From contig NZ_CP142362.1 in the NCBI RefSeq assembly GCF_035918395.1, positions 905,501 through 969,500 of the forward strand: DNA of 64,000 nt. Reading direction: 5' to 3'. Origin of the DNA: Mycolicibacterium sp. ND9-15 (GTDB lineage Bacteria > Actinomycetota > Actinomycetes > Mycobacteriales > Mycobacteriaceae). The notes under the pieces were generated by a model. The model had not been told where the DNA came from, ran no database searches, and worked only from the letters and a program-made list of their open reading frames with translations. The position numbers were made by a program, and so were the translations under genes. Positions 8,338 to 16,731 of the stretch are shown here, one piece after another (position 1 is the first letter of the stretch; every line of letters begins with the position of its first letter).

Positions 8338-9531
8338 TCAGACCTGATAGTCGGCAAGCAACCGCTTGCTGATGATGTTCTTCTGGATCTCGCTGGTGCC
8401 CTCACCGATCAGCAGGAACGGCGCATCGCGCATCAACCGCTCGATCTCGTACTCCTTCGAGTAGCCGTAGCCGCCATGGATCCGGAAACTCTGCTGTGTG
8501 ACCTCAGAACAGAACTCGCTCGCAAGGTACTTCGCCATTCCGGCAGCGACGTCGTTGCGCTCCCCAGAGTCCTTCAACCGCGCCGCGTTGACCATCATCA
8601 GGTGCGCCGCCTCGACTTTGGTTGCCATTTCGGCTAATTGAAACGCGATGGCCTGATGCTCGGCAATCGGCTTACCGAAGGTCTGCCGTTGCTGGGCGTA
8701 GCGCACGGCGAGCTCGAACGCGCGGATACCCACGCCGCAGGCGCGCGCGGAGACGTTGACCCGGCCCACCTCGATCCCGTCCATCATCTGGAAGAACCCC
8801 TGGCCCGGCGCCTCGCCGAGAACGTCGACGGCCTGTGCCACGTAGCCGTCGAAGATCAACTCGGTGGTGTCGATGCCCTTGTAGCCGAGCTTGTCGAGCT
8901 TGCTGGGGATCGTCAGTCCGGGCGCGACTTCGCCGTAGCCGACCGGCTTTTCGACGAGGAACGCGGTCAGGTTGCGGTGTGGCTTGTCGGCACCCTCGTC
9001 GGTGCGCACCAGCACCGCGATCAACGTCGACGTGCCGCCGTTGGTCAACCACATCTTCTGACCGTCGATCCGATACGTGCCGTCGGTATTGCGGGTGGCG
9101 CGCGTGCGGATCGCCGCGACGTCGGAACCCAACTCGGGTTCCGACATCGAGAAGGCGCCGCGAGTCTCCCCGGTCGCCATCCGCGGCAGGTAGCGCTGCT
9201 TCTGCGCATCGGTGCCGTGCTGGCGCAGCATGTAGGCGACGATGAAGTGGGTGTTGAGCACTCCGGAGATGCTCATCCAGCCCCGGGCCAGTTCCTCGAC
9301 ACACAGCGCGTAGGTCAGCAGCGATTCGCCCAGGCCGCCGTACTCCTCGGGGATCATCAGGCCGAACAGGCCCATCTCACGCATCTGGTCGACGATGGGC
9401 TGCGGGTAGGTATCGGTCATCTCGAACTCCGGCGCGTTCGGGATGACCTCCTTCTCGACGAATTGCCGTACCGTGGCGAGGATTTCGGTCTGCACCTCGG
9501 TCAACCCGACCGTCTGAGCCAGTTTCGTCAT
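8338..9531 (-). CDS. acyl-CoA dehydrogenase
   Basis: 397 residues from the ATG complementary to 9529-9531, ATGA-coupled to the thiolase; upstream in-frame sequence belongs to that gene. FAD-dependent alpha,beta-dehydrogenation of an acyl-CoA. Family features: FSMSEPELGSDVAAIRT, QKMWLTNGG, HQAIAFQLAEMATKVEAA, and the C-terminal LIGEGTSEIQKNII, whose Glu in EGT is the catalytic base position of short/medium-chain family members. It supplies the first oxidation step next to a thiolase and an SDR in the same operon. Confidence 0.9.
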   Translation of the reverse strand: MTKLAQTVGLTEVQTEILATVRQFVEKEVIPNAPEFEMTDTYPQPIVDQMREMGLFGLMIPEEYGGLGESLLTYALCVEELARGWMSISGVLNTHFIVAYMLRQHGTDAQKQRYLPRMATGETRGAFSMSEPELGSDVAAIRTRATRNTDGTYRIDGQKMWLTNGGTSTLIAVLVRTDEGADKPHRNLTAFLVEKPVGYGEVAPGLTIPSKLDKLGYKGIDTTELIFDGYVAQAVDVLGEAPGQGFFQMMDGIEVGRVNVSARACGVGIRAFELAVRYAQQRQTFGKPIAEHQAIAFQLAEMATKVEAAHLMMVNAARLKDSGERNDVAAGMAKYLASEFCSEVTQQSFRIHGGYGYSKEYEIERLMRDAPFLLIGEGTSEIQKNIISKRLLADYQV

Positions 9532-10748
9532 GCGCCCACCCTCTCGAACACGGCGGCAAGCCCCTGTCCTCCGCCGATGCACATGGTTTCCAACCCGTAT
9601 CGAGCGCCACGCCTGGTCAGTTCCCGCGCCAGCGTCGCCAGCATCCGGCCGCCCGTAGCACCGACGGGGTGCCCCAGCGAAATCCCGGATCCGTGCACGT
9701 TCGTGCGGTCCCGGTCGGCGGCGCCGAAGTTCCATTCCCGCATCACGGCGAGCGCCTGCGCAGCGAAGGCCTCGTTCAACTCGATCAGATCGATATCGCT
9801 CAGCGTCAGTCCCGCCTTGCCCAGCGCGACCTCGGTGGCGGGCACGGGCCCGATGCCCATGACGTTGGGCGCCACCCCCGCCGAACCCCACGACACCAGC
9901 CGCACCAGCGGGGTCAGGCCCAGTTGCTCGGCCTTGTCGCGGGTGGTCACCACGCACATCGACGCGGCGTCGTTCTGGCCGCTCGCATTGCCCGCGGTGA
10001 CCGTCGCCTCCGGATCCTGCTTAGCCAGCACAGGTTTCAGCTTCGCCAGCGACTCCATCGACGTGTCCGGCCGGGGGTGCTCATCGGTGTCGATTCGCTC
10101 ATCACCCTGGCGGGTGCGCACCGCGACCGGCACGATCTCCTCGGCCAGAATGCCGTCCTTCTGCGCGGCGACCGCGCGCTGGTGCGACGCCACCGCCAGT
10201 TCGTCCTGCTCCTCACGCGAGATGCCGTACTCCCGGCGCAGGTTCTCCGCGGTTTCGAGCATGCCGCCGGGCACCGGATGATGCCGGCCACCGGCGGTGG
10301 TGCGGCCGCGGGCCAGCGAGTCGTGAAGCATGACACCGCCGGGCGCAGGGCCCCAGCGGATGTCGGTGGAGCAGAACGTCACGTTGCTCATGCTTTCGGC
10401 ACCACCGGCCACCACAACGTCGTTGTCGCCGTTGGCAACTTGCAGGCACGCCTGGATGACGGCCTGCAGACCCGAACCGCACCGCCGGTCGACCTGCATC
10501 CCCGGGACGGTCACCGGCAGCCCTGCGTCGAGCGCCACCACCCGCCCGATCGCAGGTGCCTCGCTGCTCGGGTAGCAATGGCCCAGCACCACGTCTTCGA
10601 CTGCTGCAGGGTCGATTCCGGTCCGGTCGAGTAGGGCCGTGAGCGCGGTGACGCCGAGGTCCACGGCGGTCAGCGACCTGAACACACCACCGTAGCGACC
10701 GATCGGGGTGCGCACCGGTTCGCAGATCACGGTCTCACGAGTGCTCAT
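9528..10748 (-). CDS. acetyl-CoA acyltransferase (thiolase)
   Basis: 406 residues. Degradative thiolase features: nucleophilic Cys90 in [11 protein letters not shown], the His motif [11 protein letters not shown], and the second catalytic Cys in [12 protein letters not shown] close to the C-terminus. It cleaves a 3-oxoacyl-CoA with CoA. Both ends are coupled: its ATG overlaps the SDR stop and its stop overlaps the dehydrogenase start, each as ATGA. With the flanking SDR and dehydrogenase it supplies most of one beta-oxidation turn; the hydration step would come from elsewhere, possibly the convergent operon. Confidence 0.92.
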   Translation of the reverse strand: MSTRETVICEPVRTPIGRYGGVFRSLTAVDLGVTALTALLDRTGIDPAAVEDVVLGHCYPSSEAPAIGRVVALDAGLPVTVPGMQVDRRCGSGLQAVIQACLQVANGDNDVVVAGGAESMSNVTFCSTDIRWGPAPGGVMLHDSLARGRTTAGGRHHPVPGGMLETAENLRREYGISREEQDELAVASHQRAVAAQKDGILAEEIVPVAVRTRQGDERIDTDEHPRPDTSMESLAKLKPVLAKQDPEATVTAGNASGQNDAASMCVVTTRDKAEQLGLTPLVRLVSWGSAGVAPNVMGIGPVPATEVALGKAGLTLSDIDLIELNEAFAAQALAVMREWNFGAADRDRTNVHGSGISLGHPVGATGGRMLATLARELTRRGARYGLETMCIGGGQGLAAVFERVGA

Positions 10749-11494
10749 ACGTACCTCCCGCCCGTGACCTCGAGAACGGTGCCGGTCATGTACGACGACA
10801 GGTCGCTGGCCAGAAACAGCGCGACCTTCGCCACCTCCTCGGGCTCCCCCGCCCGGCCCATCGGTACCTCAGCGAGCTTCTGGTCCCAGATGCGTTGTGG
10901 CATCGCCTCTGTCATCGCGGACCGGATCAGGCCCGGCTGAATTGCGTTGACCCGCACACCGAGATGGGCCAGCTCCTTGGCGGCCGCTTTGGTCATACCG
11001 ACGATGCCCGCCTTGGCCGCCGAATAGTTGGTCTGTCCGACGAGGCCGACCTTGCCCGAGATCGACGACATGTTGACGATCGCGCCCCGCTTGTTCTCCC
11101 GCATGATCGGAGCGGCCGCCTTCAGCCCGTTCCAGGTGCCTTTCAGGTGCACGGCGATGACCTGATCGAACTGCTCCTCGGTCATCTTGCGAAGCGTTGC
11201 GTCGCGGGTGATGCCGGCGTTGTTCACCATGATGTCGAGATCACCGAACCGTTCCACCGCCGCGCCGACCAGAGCTTCGACATCGTCGGCCTTGGTGACG
11301 TCGCTGCGCACCGCGAGCGCAACTGGATCTTTGGAGGCGCCGCCGAGTCGCTTGGCCGCCTCCTCGGTCGCCGCGAGGTCCAGATCGCCCAGCACCACGC
11401 GGGCGCCCTCGGCGATGAACCGCTCGGCGATCGCGTAGCCCAAACCTTGCGCACCTCCGGTGACGACCGCCGTCTGTCCGGTCAATAGCGACAC
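10745..11494 (-). CDS. SDR-family 3-oxoacyl reductase / 3-hydroxyacyl-CoA dehydrogenase (FabG-like)
   Basis: 249 residues from GTG 11494. Classical short-chain dehydrogenase: nucleotide site TGGAQGLG (residues 12-19), NNAG, and the catalytic Y157/K161 in YSAAK. The context (thiolase and acyl-CoA dehydrogenase downstream) suggests it oxidises a 3-hydroxyacyl-CoA to the 3-oxoacyl-CoA that the thiolase cleaves. First gene of the leftward operon; its promoter shares the intergenic region with the rightward dehydrogenase at 11672. Confidence 0.88.
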   Translation of the reverse strand: MSLLTGQTAVVTGGAQGLGYAIAERFIAEGARVVLGDLDLAATEEAAKRLGGASKDPVALAVRSDVTKADDVEALVGAAVERFGDLDIMVNNAGITRDATLRKMTEEQFDQVIAVHLKGTWNGLKAAAPIMRENKRGAIVNMSSISGKVGLVGQTNYSAAKAGIVGMTKAAAKELAHLGVRVNAIQPGLIRSAMTEAMPQRIWDQKLAEVPMGRAGEPEEVAKVALFLASDLSSYMTGTVLEVTGGRYV

Positions 11495-11545
11495 CTGCTC
11501 ACCCCTTCGCTGGTCAAGGCCCGCCTAGGGCCGCGTCAGTCGAAT

Positions 11546-11564
11546 ATCATATTTCAGATATGAT
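11546..11564. promoter_or_regulatory. AT-rich inverted repeat, candidate operator
   Basis: ATCATAT-TTCAG-ATATGAT: perfect 7-bp arms around 5 bp, strikingly AT-rich against its GC-rich surroundings. It lies between divergent genes, 52 bp from the SDR start and about 108 bp from the dehydrogenase start. The FCD-type GntR regulator encoded at the end of the leftward operon is the likely binder. Confidence 0.6.
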
Positions 11565-11609
11565 CGCGCCGTCCGGGTGCCGTGGCCGGGGGGCCGAACG
11601 TTCACTTTC

Positions 11610-11643
11610 GCCGAGATCTAAACGGTGCCGAGATCTAACCGGT
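11610..11643 (+). repeat. 17-bp tandem repeat in 5' leader
   Basis: Two adjacent copies of GCCGAGATCTAA(A/C)CGGT (11610-11626 and 11627-11643) differ at one base. They lie just before the ribosome site of the dehydrogenase gene. They could be a recent slippage duplication or a tandem regulator site; nothing distinguishes these. Confidence 0.75.
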
Positions 11644-11662
11644 GAAGGTTCGCGCGACGAAG

Positions 11663-11670
11663 AGGAGGAG
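11663..11670 (+). promoter_or_regulatory. strong ribosome binding site fixing the dehydrogenase start
   Basis: AGGAGGAG directly precedes ATG 11672. It favours that codon over the in-frame GTG at 11642, although the spacing is short. Confidence 0.6.
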
Positions 11671-11671
11671 C

Positions 11672-12844
11672 ATGACGACGTCCGAAGTCAGCGACGAAGA
11701 CTTCCAGGAGATCCTGGCGCAGACCCGTCAGTTCGTCCGGACCGCGGTGGTCCCGCGTGAGCAGGAGATTCTGGCGGGCGACCGGGTGCCCGACGAACTG
11801 CGCGACCAGGCCAAGAAGATGGGTCTGTTCGGCTACGCGATCCCCCAGGAGTGGGGCGGCCTGGGACTGAACCTGTCGCAGGACGTCGAGCTCGCGATGG
11901 AACTCGGTTACACCTCGCTGGCGCTGCGCTCGATGTTCGGCACGAACAACGGCATCGCCGGGCAGGTCCTGGTCGGGTTCGGCACCGACGAGCAGAAGGC
12001 GCGCTGGCTCGAGCAGATGGCCACCGGCGACGTCGTCGCCTCGTTCGCGCTGACCGAGCCCGGCGCCGGGTCCAACCCATCGGGCCTGCGCACCAAAGCC
12101 GTTCGACTTGACGACAATTGGGTGATCACCGGCCAGAAGCGGTTCATCACCAACGCGCCCACAGCCGACCTGTTCGTGGTGTTCGCGCGCACTCGTCCCG
12201 CCGACGCGGACGGCGCGGGCATCGCGGTGTTCCTGGTGCCCGCCGACACCGCGGGTGTCCGGGTCGGCGCCAAGGACGCGAAGATGGGCCAGGAAGGCGC
12301 CTGGACGGCGGACGTCAGCTTCGACGATGTGCGCGTGCCGGTCGGGGCGCTCGTCGGCGGCAGCGAGGACATCGGCTATCGCGCGGCGATGATCTCGCTG
12401 GCGCGCGGACGCGTGCACATCGCCGCGCTGGCCGTCGGGGCCGCACAGCGCGCACTCGACGAGTCGGTCGCCTACGCGGCGACCGCGACACAGGGGGACA
12501 CCCCGATCGGGAACTTCCAGTTGGTGCAGGCGATGCTCGCCGATCAGCAGACCGGTGTGCTGGCGGGCCGCGCGCTGGTCCGCGACGCCGCGCGCCAGTG
12601 GGTCACCGGCGAGGACCGCCGGTTGGCGCCGTCGGCGGCGAAGCTGTTCTGCACCGAAATGGCCGGTGACGTCGCCGATCTCGCGGTCCAGATCCATGGC
12701 GGCAGCGGCTACATGCGGGAGGTTCCCGTCGAGCGCATCTACCGCGACGTCCGGCTGCTGCGGCTCTACGAGGGCACCAGCGAGATACAACGGCTCATCA
12801 TCGGGTCGAACCTCGTCAAGGCTGCGCAGAGGGACCGCACATGA
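11672..12844 (+). CDS. acyl-CoA dehydrogenase
   Basis: 390 residues from ATG 11672. Features: FALTEPGAGSNPSGLRT, GQKRFITNA, the helical C-terminal domain, and LYEGTSEIQRLIIG with the canonical catalytic Glu. It oxidises an acyl-CoA using FAD and passes electrons to ETF. It is ATGA-coupled to a mycofactocin-type SDR, so this pair may handle an alcohol/ketone-containing substrate. Divergent from the SDR-thiolase operon and likely under the same regulator through the palindrome at 11546-11564. Confidence 0.9.
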   Translation: MTTSEVSDEDFQEILAQTRQFVRTAVVPREQEILAGDRVPDELRDQAKKMGLFGYAIPQEWGGLGLNLSQDVELAMELGYTSLALRSMFGTNNGIAGQVLVGFGTDEQKARWLEQMATGDVVASFALTEPGAGSNPSGLRTKAVRLDDNWVITGQKRFITNAPTADLFVVFARTRPADADGAGIAVFLVPADTAGVRVGAKDAKMGQEGAWTADVSFDDVRVPVGALVGGSEDIGYRAAMISLARGRVHIAALAVGAAQRALDESVAYAATATQGDTPIGNFQLVQAMLADQQTGVLAGRALVRDAARQWVTGEDRRLAPSAAKLFCTEMAGDVADLAVQIHGGSGYMREVPVERIYRDVRLLRLYEGTSEIQRLIIGSNLVKAAQRDRT

Positions 12845-13662
12845 CCGCTCGGCTCGCCGGCAAGGTCGCGTTCATCACCGGCGCCGCCCGCGGTCAGGGG
12901 CGCGCGCACGCCGTCCGGATGGCCGGCGAGGGCGCGGACATCATCGCGATCGACATCGCCGGAAAGCTGCCGTCGTGCGTGCCCTACGACCACGCGACGC
13001 CGGAGGACCTCGCCGAGACCGCCCGACTGGTCGAGGCCACCGGCAGGCGGATCGTCACCGCCGAAATCGACACCCGGGACCACGACGGTCTGCGCCGGGT
13101 GGTCGACGACGGAGTCGACCGGTTCGGCCGCCTCGACGTGATAGTGGCCAACGCGGGCATCTCGCCGCCGCAGGTCTGGGATGAGATCACGCCGGAGGAC
13201 TTTCGCGACGTGATGGACGTCAACGTGACGGGCACGTGGAACACCGTGATGGCGGGCGCGCAGAAGATCATCGACGGGGGTCGCGGCGGATCCATCATCC
13301 TGATCAGCTCGGCTGCGGGGATCAAGTTGCAGCCGTTCATGATTCACTACACGGCCAGCAAGCATGCGGTCACCGGGATGGCCCGCGCATTCGCCGCCGA
13401 ACTCGGCAAGCACTCGATCCGGGTCAACAGCGTGCATCCAGGTCCGGTCAACACCCCGATGGGGTCCGGGGACATGATCGCCGCGATCGGCAAGGCGATG
13501 GAGACCAATCCTCAGTTGGCGAACATGATGACGCCGTTCCTACCGACCTGGGTGCTGGAGCCCGAGGATGTCTCCGACGTGGTCTGCTGGTTGGCCAGCG
13601 ACGAGTCGAAATACATCACCGCTACCGGGATCTCGGTGGATCAGGGCTCTACTCAGTACTGA
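12841..13662 (+). CDS. mycofactocin-coupled SDR-family oxidoreductase
   Basis: 273 residues. SDR with the nucleotide motif TGAARGQGRAHAV, then GADIIAIDIAGKLPS, a longer than usual insert (about residues 38-60) between the second beta strand and the following helix, NAG, and YTASK. GAARGQGRAHA plus that insert is the hallmark of SDRs proposed to use mycofactocin as a partner because their NAD(H) is not freely exchanged (carveol-dehydrogenase-like). It would oxidise an alcohol in the cytosol. The ATGA overlap with the dehydrogenase makes one transcription unit. Confidence 0.85.
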   Translation: MTARLAGKVAFITGAARGQGRAHAVRMAGEGADIIAIDIAGKLPSCVPYDHATPEDLAETARLVEATGRRIVTAEIDTRDHDGLRRVVDDGVDRFGRLDVIVANAGISPPQVWDEITPEDFRDVMDVNVTGTWNTVMAGAQKIIDGGRGGSIILISSAAGIKLQPFMIHYTASKHAVTGMARAFAAELGKHSIRVNSVHPGPVNTPMGSGDMIAAIGKAMETNPQLANMMTPFLPTWVLEPEDVSDVVCWLASDESKYITATGISVDQGSTQY

Positions 13663-13705
13663 CGAAGGACCCACGCGAGCTGGACCCACACCGCAGGGAC
13701 GGGTC

Positions 13706-14158
13706 TCAGCGGATGAAGCGGACGATCGACTCCGCCACGGCGGCCGGCTTCTCCGAACCGTCGATCTCGATCGTGGTGGTCATCGTCGACTGCACGGCAC
13801 CGTCGAGCTGATCGATCTTCGTCAGCTCGGCCCGAGCGCGAATCTTGGCCCCCACCTTCACCGGCGTGATGAAGCGAACCTTGTTGTAGCCGTAGTTGAT
13901 CGCCATCGCGACGTTTCCGACCGTGTACAGCTGGTGTGAGAAGTGCGGCAGCAACGACAATGTCAGCAAGCCATGTGCGATCGTCCCACCGAACGGGCCG
14001 CCCGCCGCCTTCTCCGGGTCGACGTGGATCCACTGGTGGTCCTCGGTCGCGTCGGCGAACAGGTTGACGCGCTCCTGGGTGACTTCGAGCCACTCGGTGG
14101 GGCCGAGCTGGCTGCCCTCGGCCGCGATGAACTCGTCGAGGTCGCTGAACTTCTTCAC
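13706..14158 (-). CDS. MaoC-like (R)-specific hydratase
   Basis: 150 residues from GTG 14158, preceded on the minus strand by GAAGGAG at a good distance; in-frame sequence further upstream has no homology. Single hotdog domain with the hydratase-2 segment FADATEDHQWIHVDPEKA (catalytic Asp/His) and GTIAHGLLTLSLLP. It hydrates trans-2-enoyl-CoA, or acts on a related enoyl thioester. It follows purU in the same direction with a 31-bp gap and is convergent with the SDR; it may supply the hydratase activity that the neighbouring crotonases seem to lack. Confidence 0.87.
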   Translation of the reverse strand: MKKFSDLDEFIAAEGSQLGPTEWLEVTQERVNLFADATEDHQWIHVDPEKAAGGPFGGTIAHGLLTLSLLPHFSHQLYTVGNVAMAINYGYNKVRFITPVKVGAKIRARAELTKIDQLDGAVQSTMTTTIEIDGSEKPAAVAESIVRFIR

Positions 14159-14189
14159 AACTTCTCCTTCGTACCGGCTAGAGACCCGG

Positions 14190-15086
14190 CTAGAACACGA
14201 CGGTCTGGTTGCCGAATCGGACGATGCGGTCTTCACAGTGCCACAGCACCGCTCGGGACAGAACAACGCGCTCCACATCTGAGCCGAGGCGGACCAGGTC
14301 CTCCACGCTGTGCCGGTGGTCCACCCGCACCACGTCCTGTTCGATGATCGGCCCCTCGTCGAGGTCGTCGGTCACGTAGTGTGCCGTCGCTCCGACGAGC
14401 TTGACCCCGCGCTCCTTGGCCCGCCGATACGGAGCAGCGCCGATGAAGGCCGGCAGGAACGAATGATGGATGTTGATCAGCGGAGCGCCGAGTTCCGTGA
14501 TGAACCGCGGCGTCAGGATCTGCATATACCGCGCCAGCACCACGAGGTCGACGTTGCCGCGAAGCAGGTCGAGTTGGCGACGCTCCGCCTCCTCACGAAT
14601 CTCCCCGGTCGCCGGCACGTGGATGAACGGGACCGAGAACGGCCGCACCTGGTCGGCGAGGTCGGGGTGGTTTGCGATCACCATGGCCACGGACATGTCG
14701 AGTTCACCGCGACGGTTGCGCCACAGCAGATCCAACAGGCAGTGGTCTTCCGTCGAGGCCATGATCGCCACCCGTTTCGGTTTGGCCGCCTCGGTGAGCC
14801 GGAAGTCCATCCCGAAGGGTTCGCCCACGCGTTCGGCGAAGTCACGCTCGAGTTCGTCGCGCACGGCCGTCAGGCCGGGTAAGTGAAAGATGGTGCGCTG
14901 CATGAAGATGCCGCCGGACTGTTCGGTCGAGTGCTGGTCGAGCGACACGATGTTCGCACCCGCTGTGGCGAGAAAGGCGCTGATGGCCGCGACCAGGCCG
15001 GGGCGGTCCGCGCAGCGCAGCAGTAACCTCCCGACATCCTTGACGGACACGGACCCCGCGCCCGGGCTCGGATACTCTCCCGTCAC
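14190..15086 (-). CDS. purU: formyltetrahydrofolate deformylase
   Basis: 298 residues from GTG 15086, a length typical of PurU. N-terminal ACT domain (about residues 15-95, RLLLRCADRPGLVAAISAFLATAGANI) and a C-terminal formyltransferase fold with NIHHSFLPAFIGAAPYRRA and the catalytic Asp in VTDDLDEGPII. It releases formate from 10-formyl-THF to balance one-carbon pools, or to detoxify formaldehyde-derived formyl groups. A further open stretch upstream to 15221 has no PurU homology. A perfect inverted repeat sits 3 bp upstream of the chosen start. Confidence 0.9.
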   Translation of the reverse strand: MTGEYPSPGAGSVSVKDVGRLLLRCADRPGLVAAISAFLATAGANIVSLDQHSTEQSGGIFMQRTIFHLPGLTAVRDELERDFAERVGEPFGMDFRLTEAAKPKRVAIMASTEDHCLLDLLWRNRRGELDMSVAMVIANHPDLADQVRPFSVPFIHVPATGEIREEAERRQLDLLRGNVDLVVLARYMQILTPRFITELGAPLINIHHSFLPAFIGAAPYRRAKERGVKLVGATAHYVTDDLDEGPIIEQDVVRVDHRHSVEDLVRLGSDVERVVLSRAVLWHCEDRIVRFGNQTVVF

Positions 15087-15088
15087 TC

Positions 15089-15103
15089 GTGACAGGGTGT
15101 CAC
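15089..15103. promoter_or_regulatory. inverted repeat at the purU start
   Basis: GTGACA-GGG-TGTCAC, perfect 6-bp arms, directly abutting the purU start codon region. It could be an operator over a leaderless or near-leaderless promoter, or an RNA hairpin masking the ribosome site. No regulator is encoded next to it. Confidence 0.4.
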
Positions 15104-15477
15104 TCGGCCGCTGGTCCCGCAGCAAAACACCACATCGCGCGATACCGGCGCGAGCCCCGCCCAAGGTCGGATACCCGGTGCAGCGTTGTGCACTCATAGC
15201 TTTCGAGAAGCCGGCCCTCATACGTCGGCACGGTCGCGGGATCCTAATGGGGGCACCAACACCGACGGCGGCAAACGGTCGAGAACCACCAGCGCCGGCA
15301 GCTGCCCGAGTAGCGTCGTCGGTGAATTGGGAACCTGACCGCCTCGTCGTCGCCGAACGGGGCGCTCCCGGTTCACTGTTCCCGACCGGAATGACCGTTA
15401 ACTTAGGCGACCCGGCGTCACGTCACTTAGTGAACTAGGTTTACTGTGTAGGACGCCAAGCAGACAGGGGAGCGACG
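15104..15477. other. intergenic region between purU and the acyl-CoA dehydrogenase pair
   Basis: About 370 bp with divergent promoters expected and no convincing gene. Open frames here look like chance readings of GC-rich DNA. A short symmetric element, CACTTAGTG (15424-15432), is followed by TAGTGAACTA in the 50 bp before the dehydrogenase ATG, where the composition becomes more AT-rich. That segment is the most likely promoter/operator for the rightward operon. Confidence 0.5.
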
Positions 15478-16716
15478 ATGGACCTCAAGTGGTCGGCGAC
15501 CGATACGGCGTTTCGTGACGAGGTACGCAGTTTTCTCGACGAGAAGCTCACGCCGGAGTTGCGCCGCGCCGGACGCCTGATGACCAGCGTGTACGCCGAC
15601 CACGACGCGAGCATGGAGTGGCAGCGGATCCTGCACGAACGGGGCTGGGCCGCACCAGCATGGCCGGTGGAACACGGCGGCTGCGACTGGAGCCTCACCC
15701 AGCACTACATCTTCAGCCGGGAGTCCACGATCGCCGGCGCGCCGGCGCTGTCGCCGATGGGCATCCGGATGGTGGCCCACGCCCTGATCAAGTTCGGGAC
15801 AGACGCTCAGAAAGAGTTCTTCCTCCCCCGCATCCTCACCGGCGAAGTCTTCTTCTGCCAGGGTTACTCCGAGCCCGAGGCGGGCTCCGATCTCGCCGCG
15901 CTGTCGATGGCGGCCGTCATCGACGAATCGGCCGGGGACCTCGTCTGCACCGGCAGCAAGATATGGACCACCCACGCCCGGGAAGCGAACTGGATGTTCG
16001 CTCTGGTGCGGACGACGAAAACGCAGAAGAAGCAGCAGGGCATCACGTTCGTGCTCATCGACATGGCCTCCCCCGGCATCGAGATCCGTCCGCTGGTGAT
16101 GACGTCCGGCGAAGAGGTACAGAACCAGGTGTTCTTCGCCGAGGTGCGGGTGCCGAGAACGAACGTGCTCGGCAAGATCGATGACGGGTGGACGGTCGCG
16201 AAGTACCTGCTGGAGTTCGAACGCGGGGGCGGCGCGTCGTCACCGGCCCTGCAGGTGATGGCGCAAGAGATCGCCACGGCCGCGGCCGGCGAACCGGGAC
16301 CCACCGGTGGCCGACTGATCGACGATCCGGCCATCGCCCTGCGGCTGGCCGATGCGCGAATTCGCACCGAGGTCCTCGAAATCCTCGAGTACCGGGTGCT
16401 CGCGGCGGTCGCCGAGGGCAAGAACCCCGGCGCCGCCTCGTCGATGCTCAAGGTGCTGGCGACGGAGTTGAGCCAGGCGATCACCGAACTCGCCATGGAG
16501 GCGGCGGGCCCGAGGGGCCGCGTCTACCAGCCGCACGCCACCTGTCCCGGCGGTCCGATCGCCGAGTTCGAGCCGCCGCAGGATGGTTACCTCAGCGGTG
16601 AACCTTGGCAGGCCGTCGCACCGCTGCGCTACTTCAACGACCGGGCCGGCTCGATCTACGCGGGCAGCAACGAGATTCAGCGCAACATCCTGGCCAAAGC
16701 GGCTCTCGCACTCTGA
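15478..16716 (+). CDS. acyl-CoA dehydrogenase, large subunit-like member of a pair
   Basis: 412 residues from ATG 15478 with GGGGAG upstream. Acyl-CoA dehydrogenase fold: GYSEPEAGSDLAALS, TGSKIWTTHA, and the C-terminal IYAGSNEIQRNILAKAAL. The usual catalytic Glu of the YEGT motif is Ala here, as in the mycobacterial FadE proteins that form heteromeric complexes and use a different base. A second, shorter dehydrogenase follows after 15 bp, so an alpha2beta2-type enzyme acting on a bulky (for example steroid side chain) CoA ester is plausible. Confidence 0.88.
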   Translation: MDLKWSATDTAFRDEVRSFLDEKLTPELRRAGRLMTSVYADHDASMEWQRILHERGWAAPAWPVEHGGCDWSLTQHYIFSRESTIAGAPALSPMGIRMVAHALIKFGTDAQKEFFLPRILTGEVFFCQGYSEPEAGSDLAALSMAAVIDESAGDLVCTGSKIWTTHAREANWMFALVRTTKTQKKQQGITFVLIDMASPGIEIRPLVMTSGEEVQNQVFFAEVRVPRTNVLGKIDDGWTVAKYLLEFERGGGASSPALQVMAQEIATAAAGEPGPTGGRLIDDPAIALRLADARIRTEVLEILEYRVLAAVAEGKNPGAASSMLKVLATELSQAITELAMEAAGPRGRVYQPHATCPGGPIAEFEPPQDGYLSGEPWQAVAPLRYFNDRAGSIYAGSNEIQRNILAKAALAL

Positions 16717-16731
16717 ATAGGGGGCTCTGAT

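Noticed and set aside
8638..10281. 547-codon rightward open frame opposite the dehydrogenase and thiolase
   Set aside because: It lies antisense to two well-supported, translationally coupled genes and shows no domain or plausible start.
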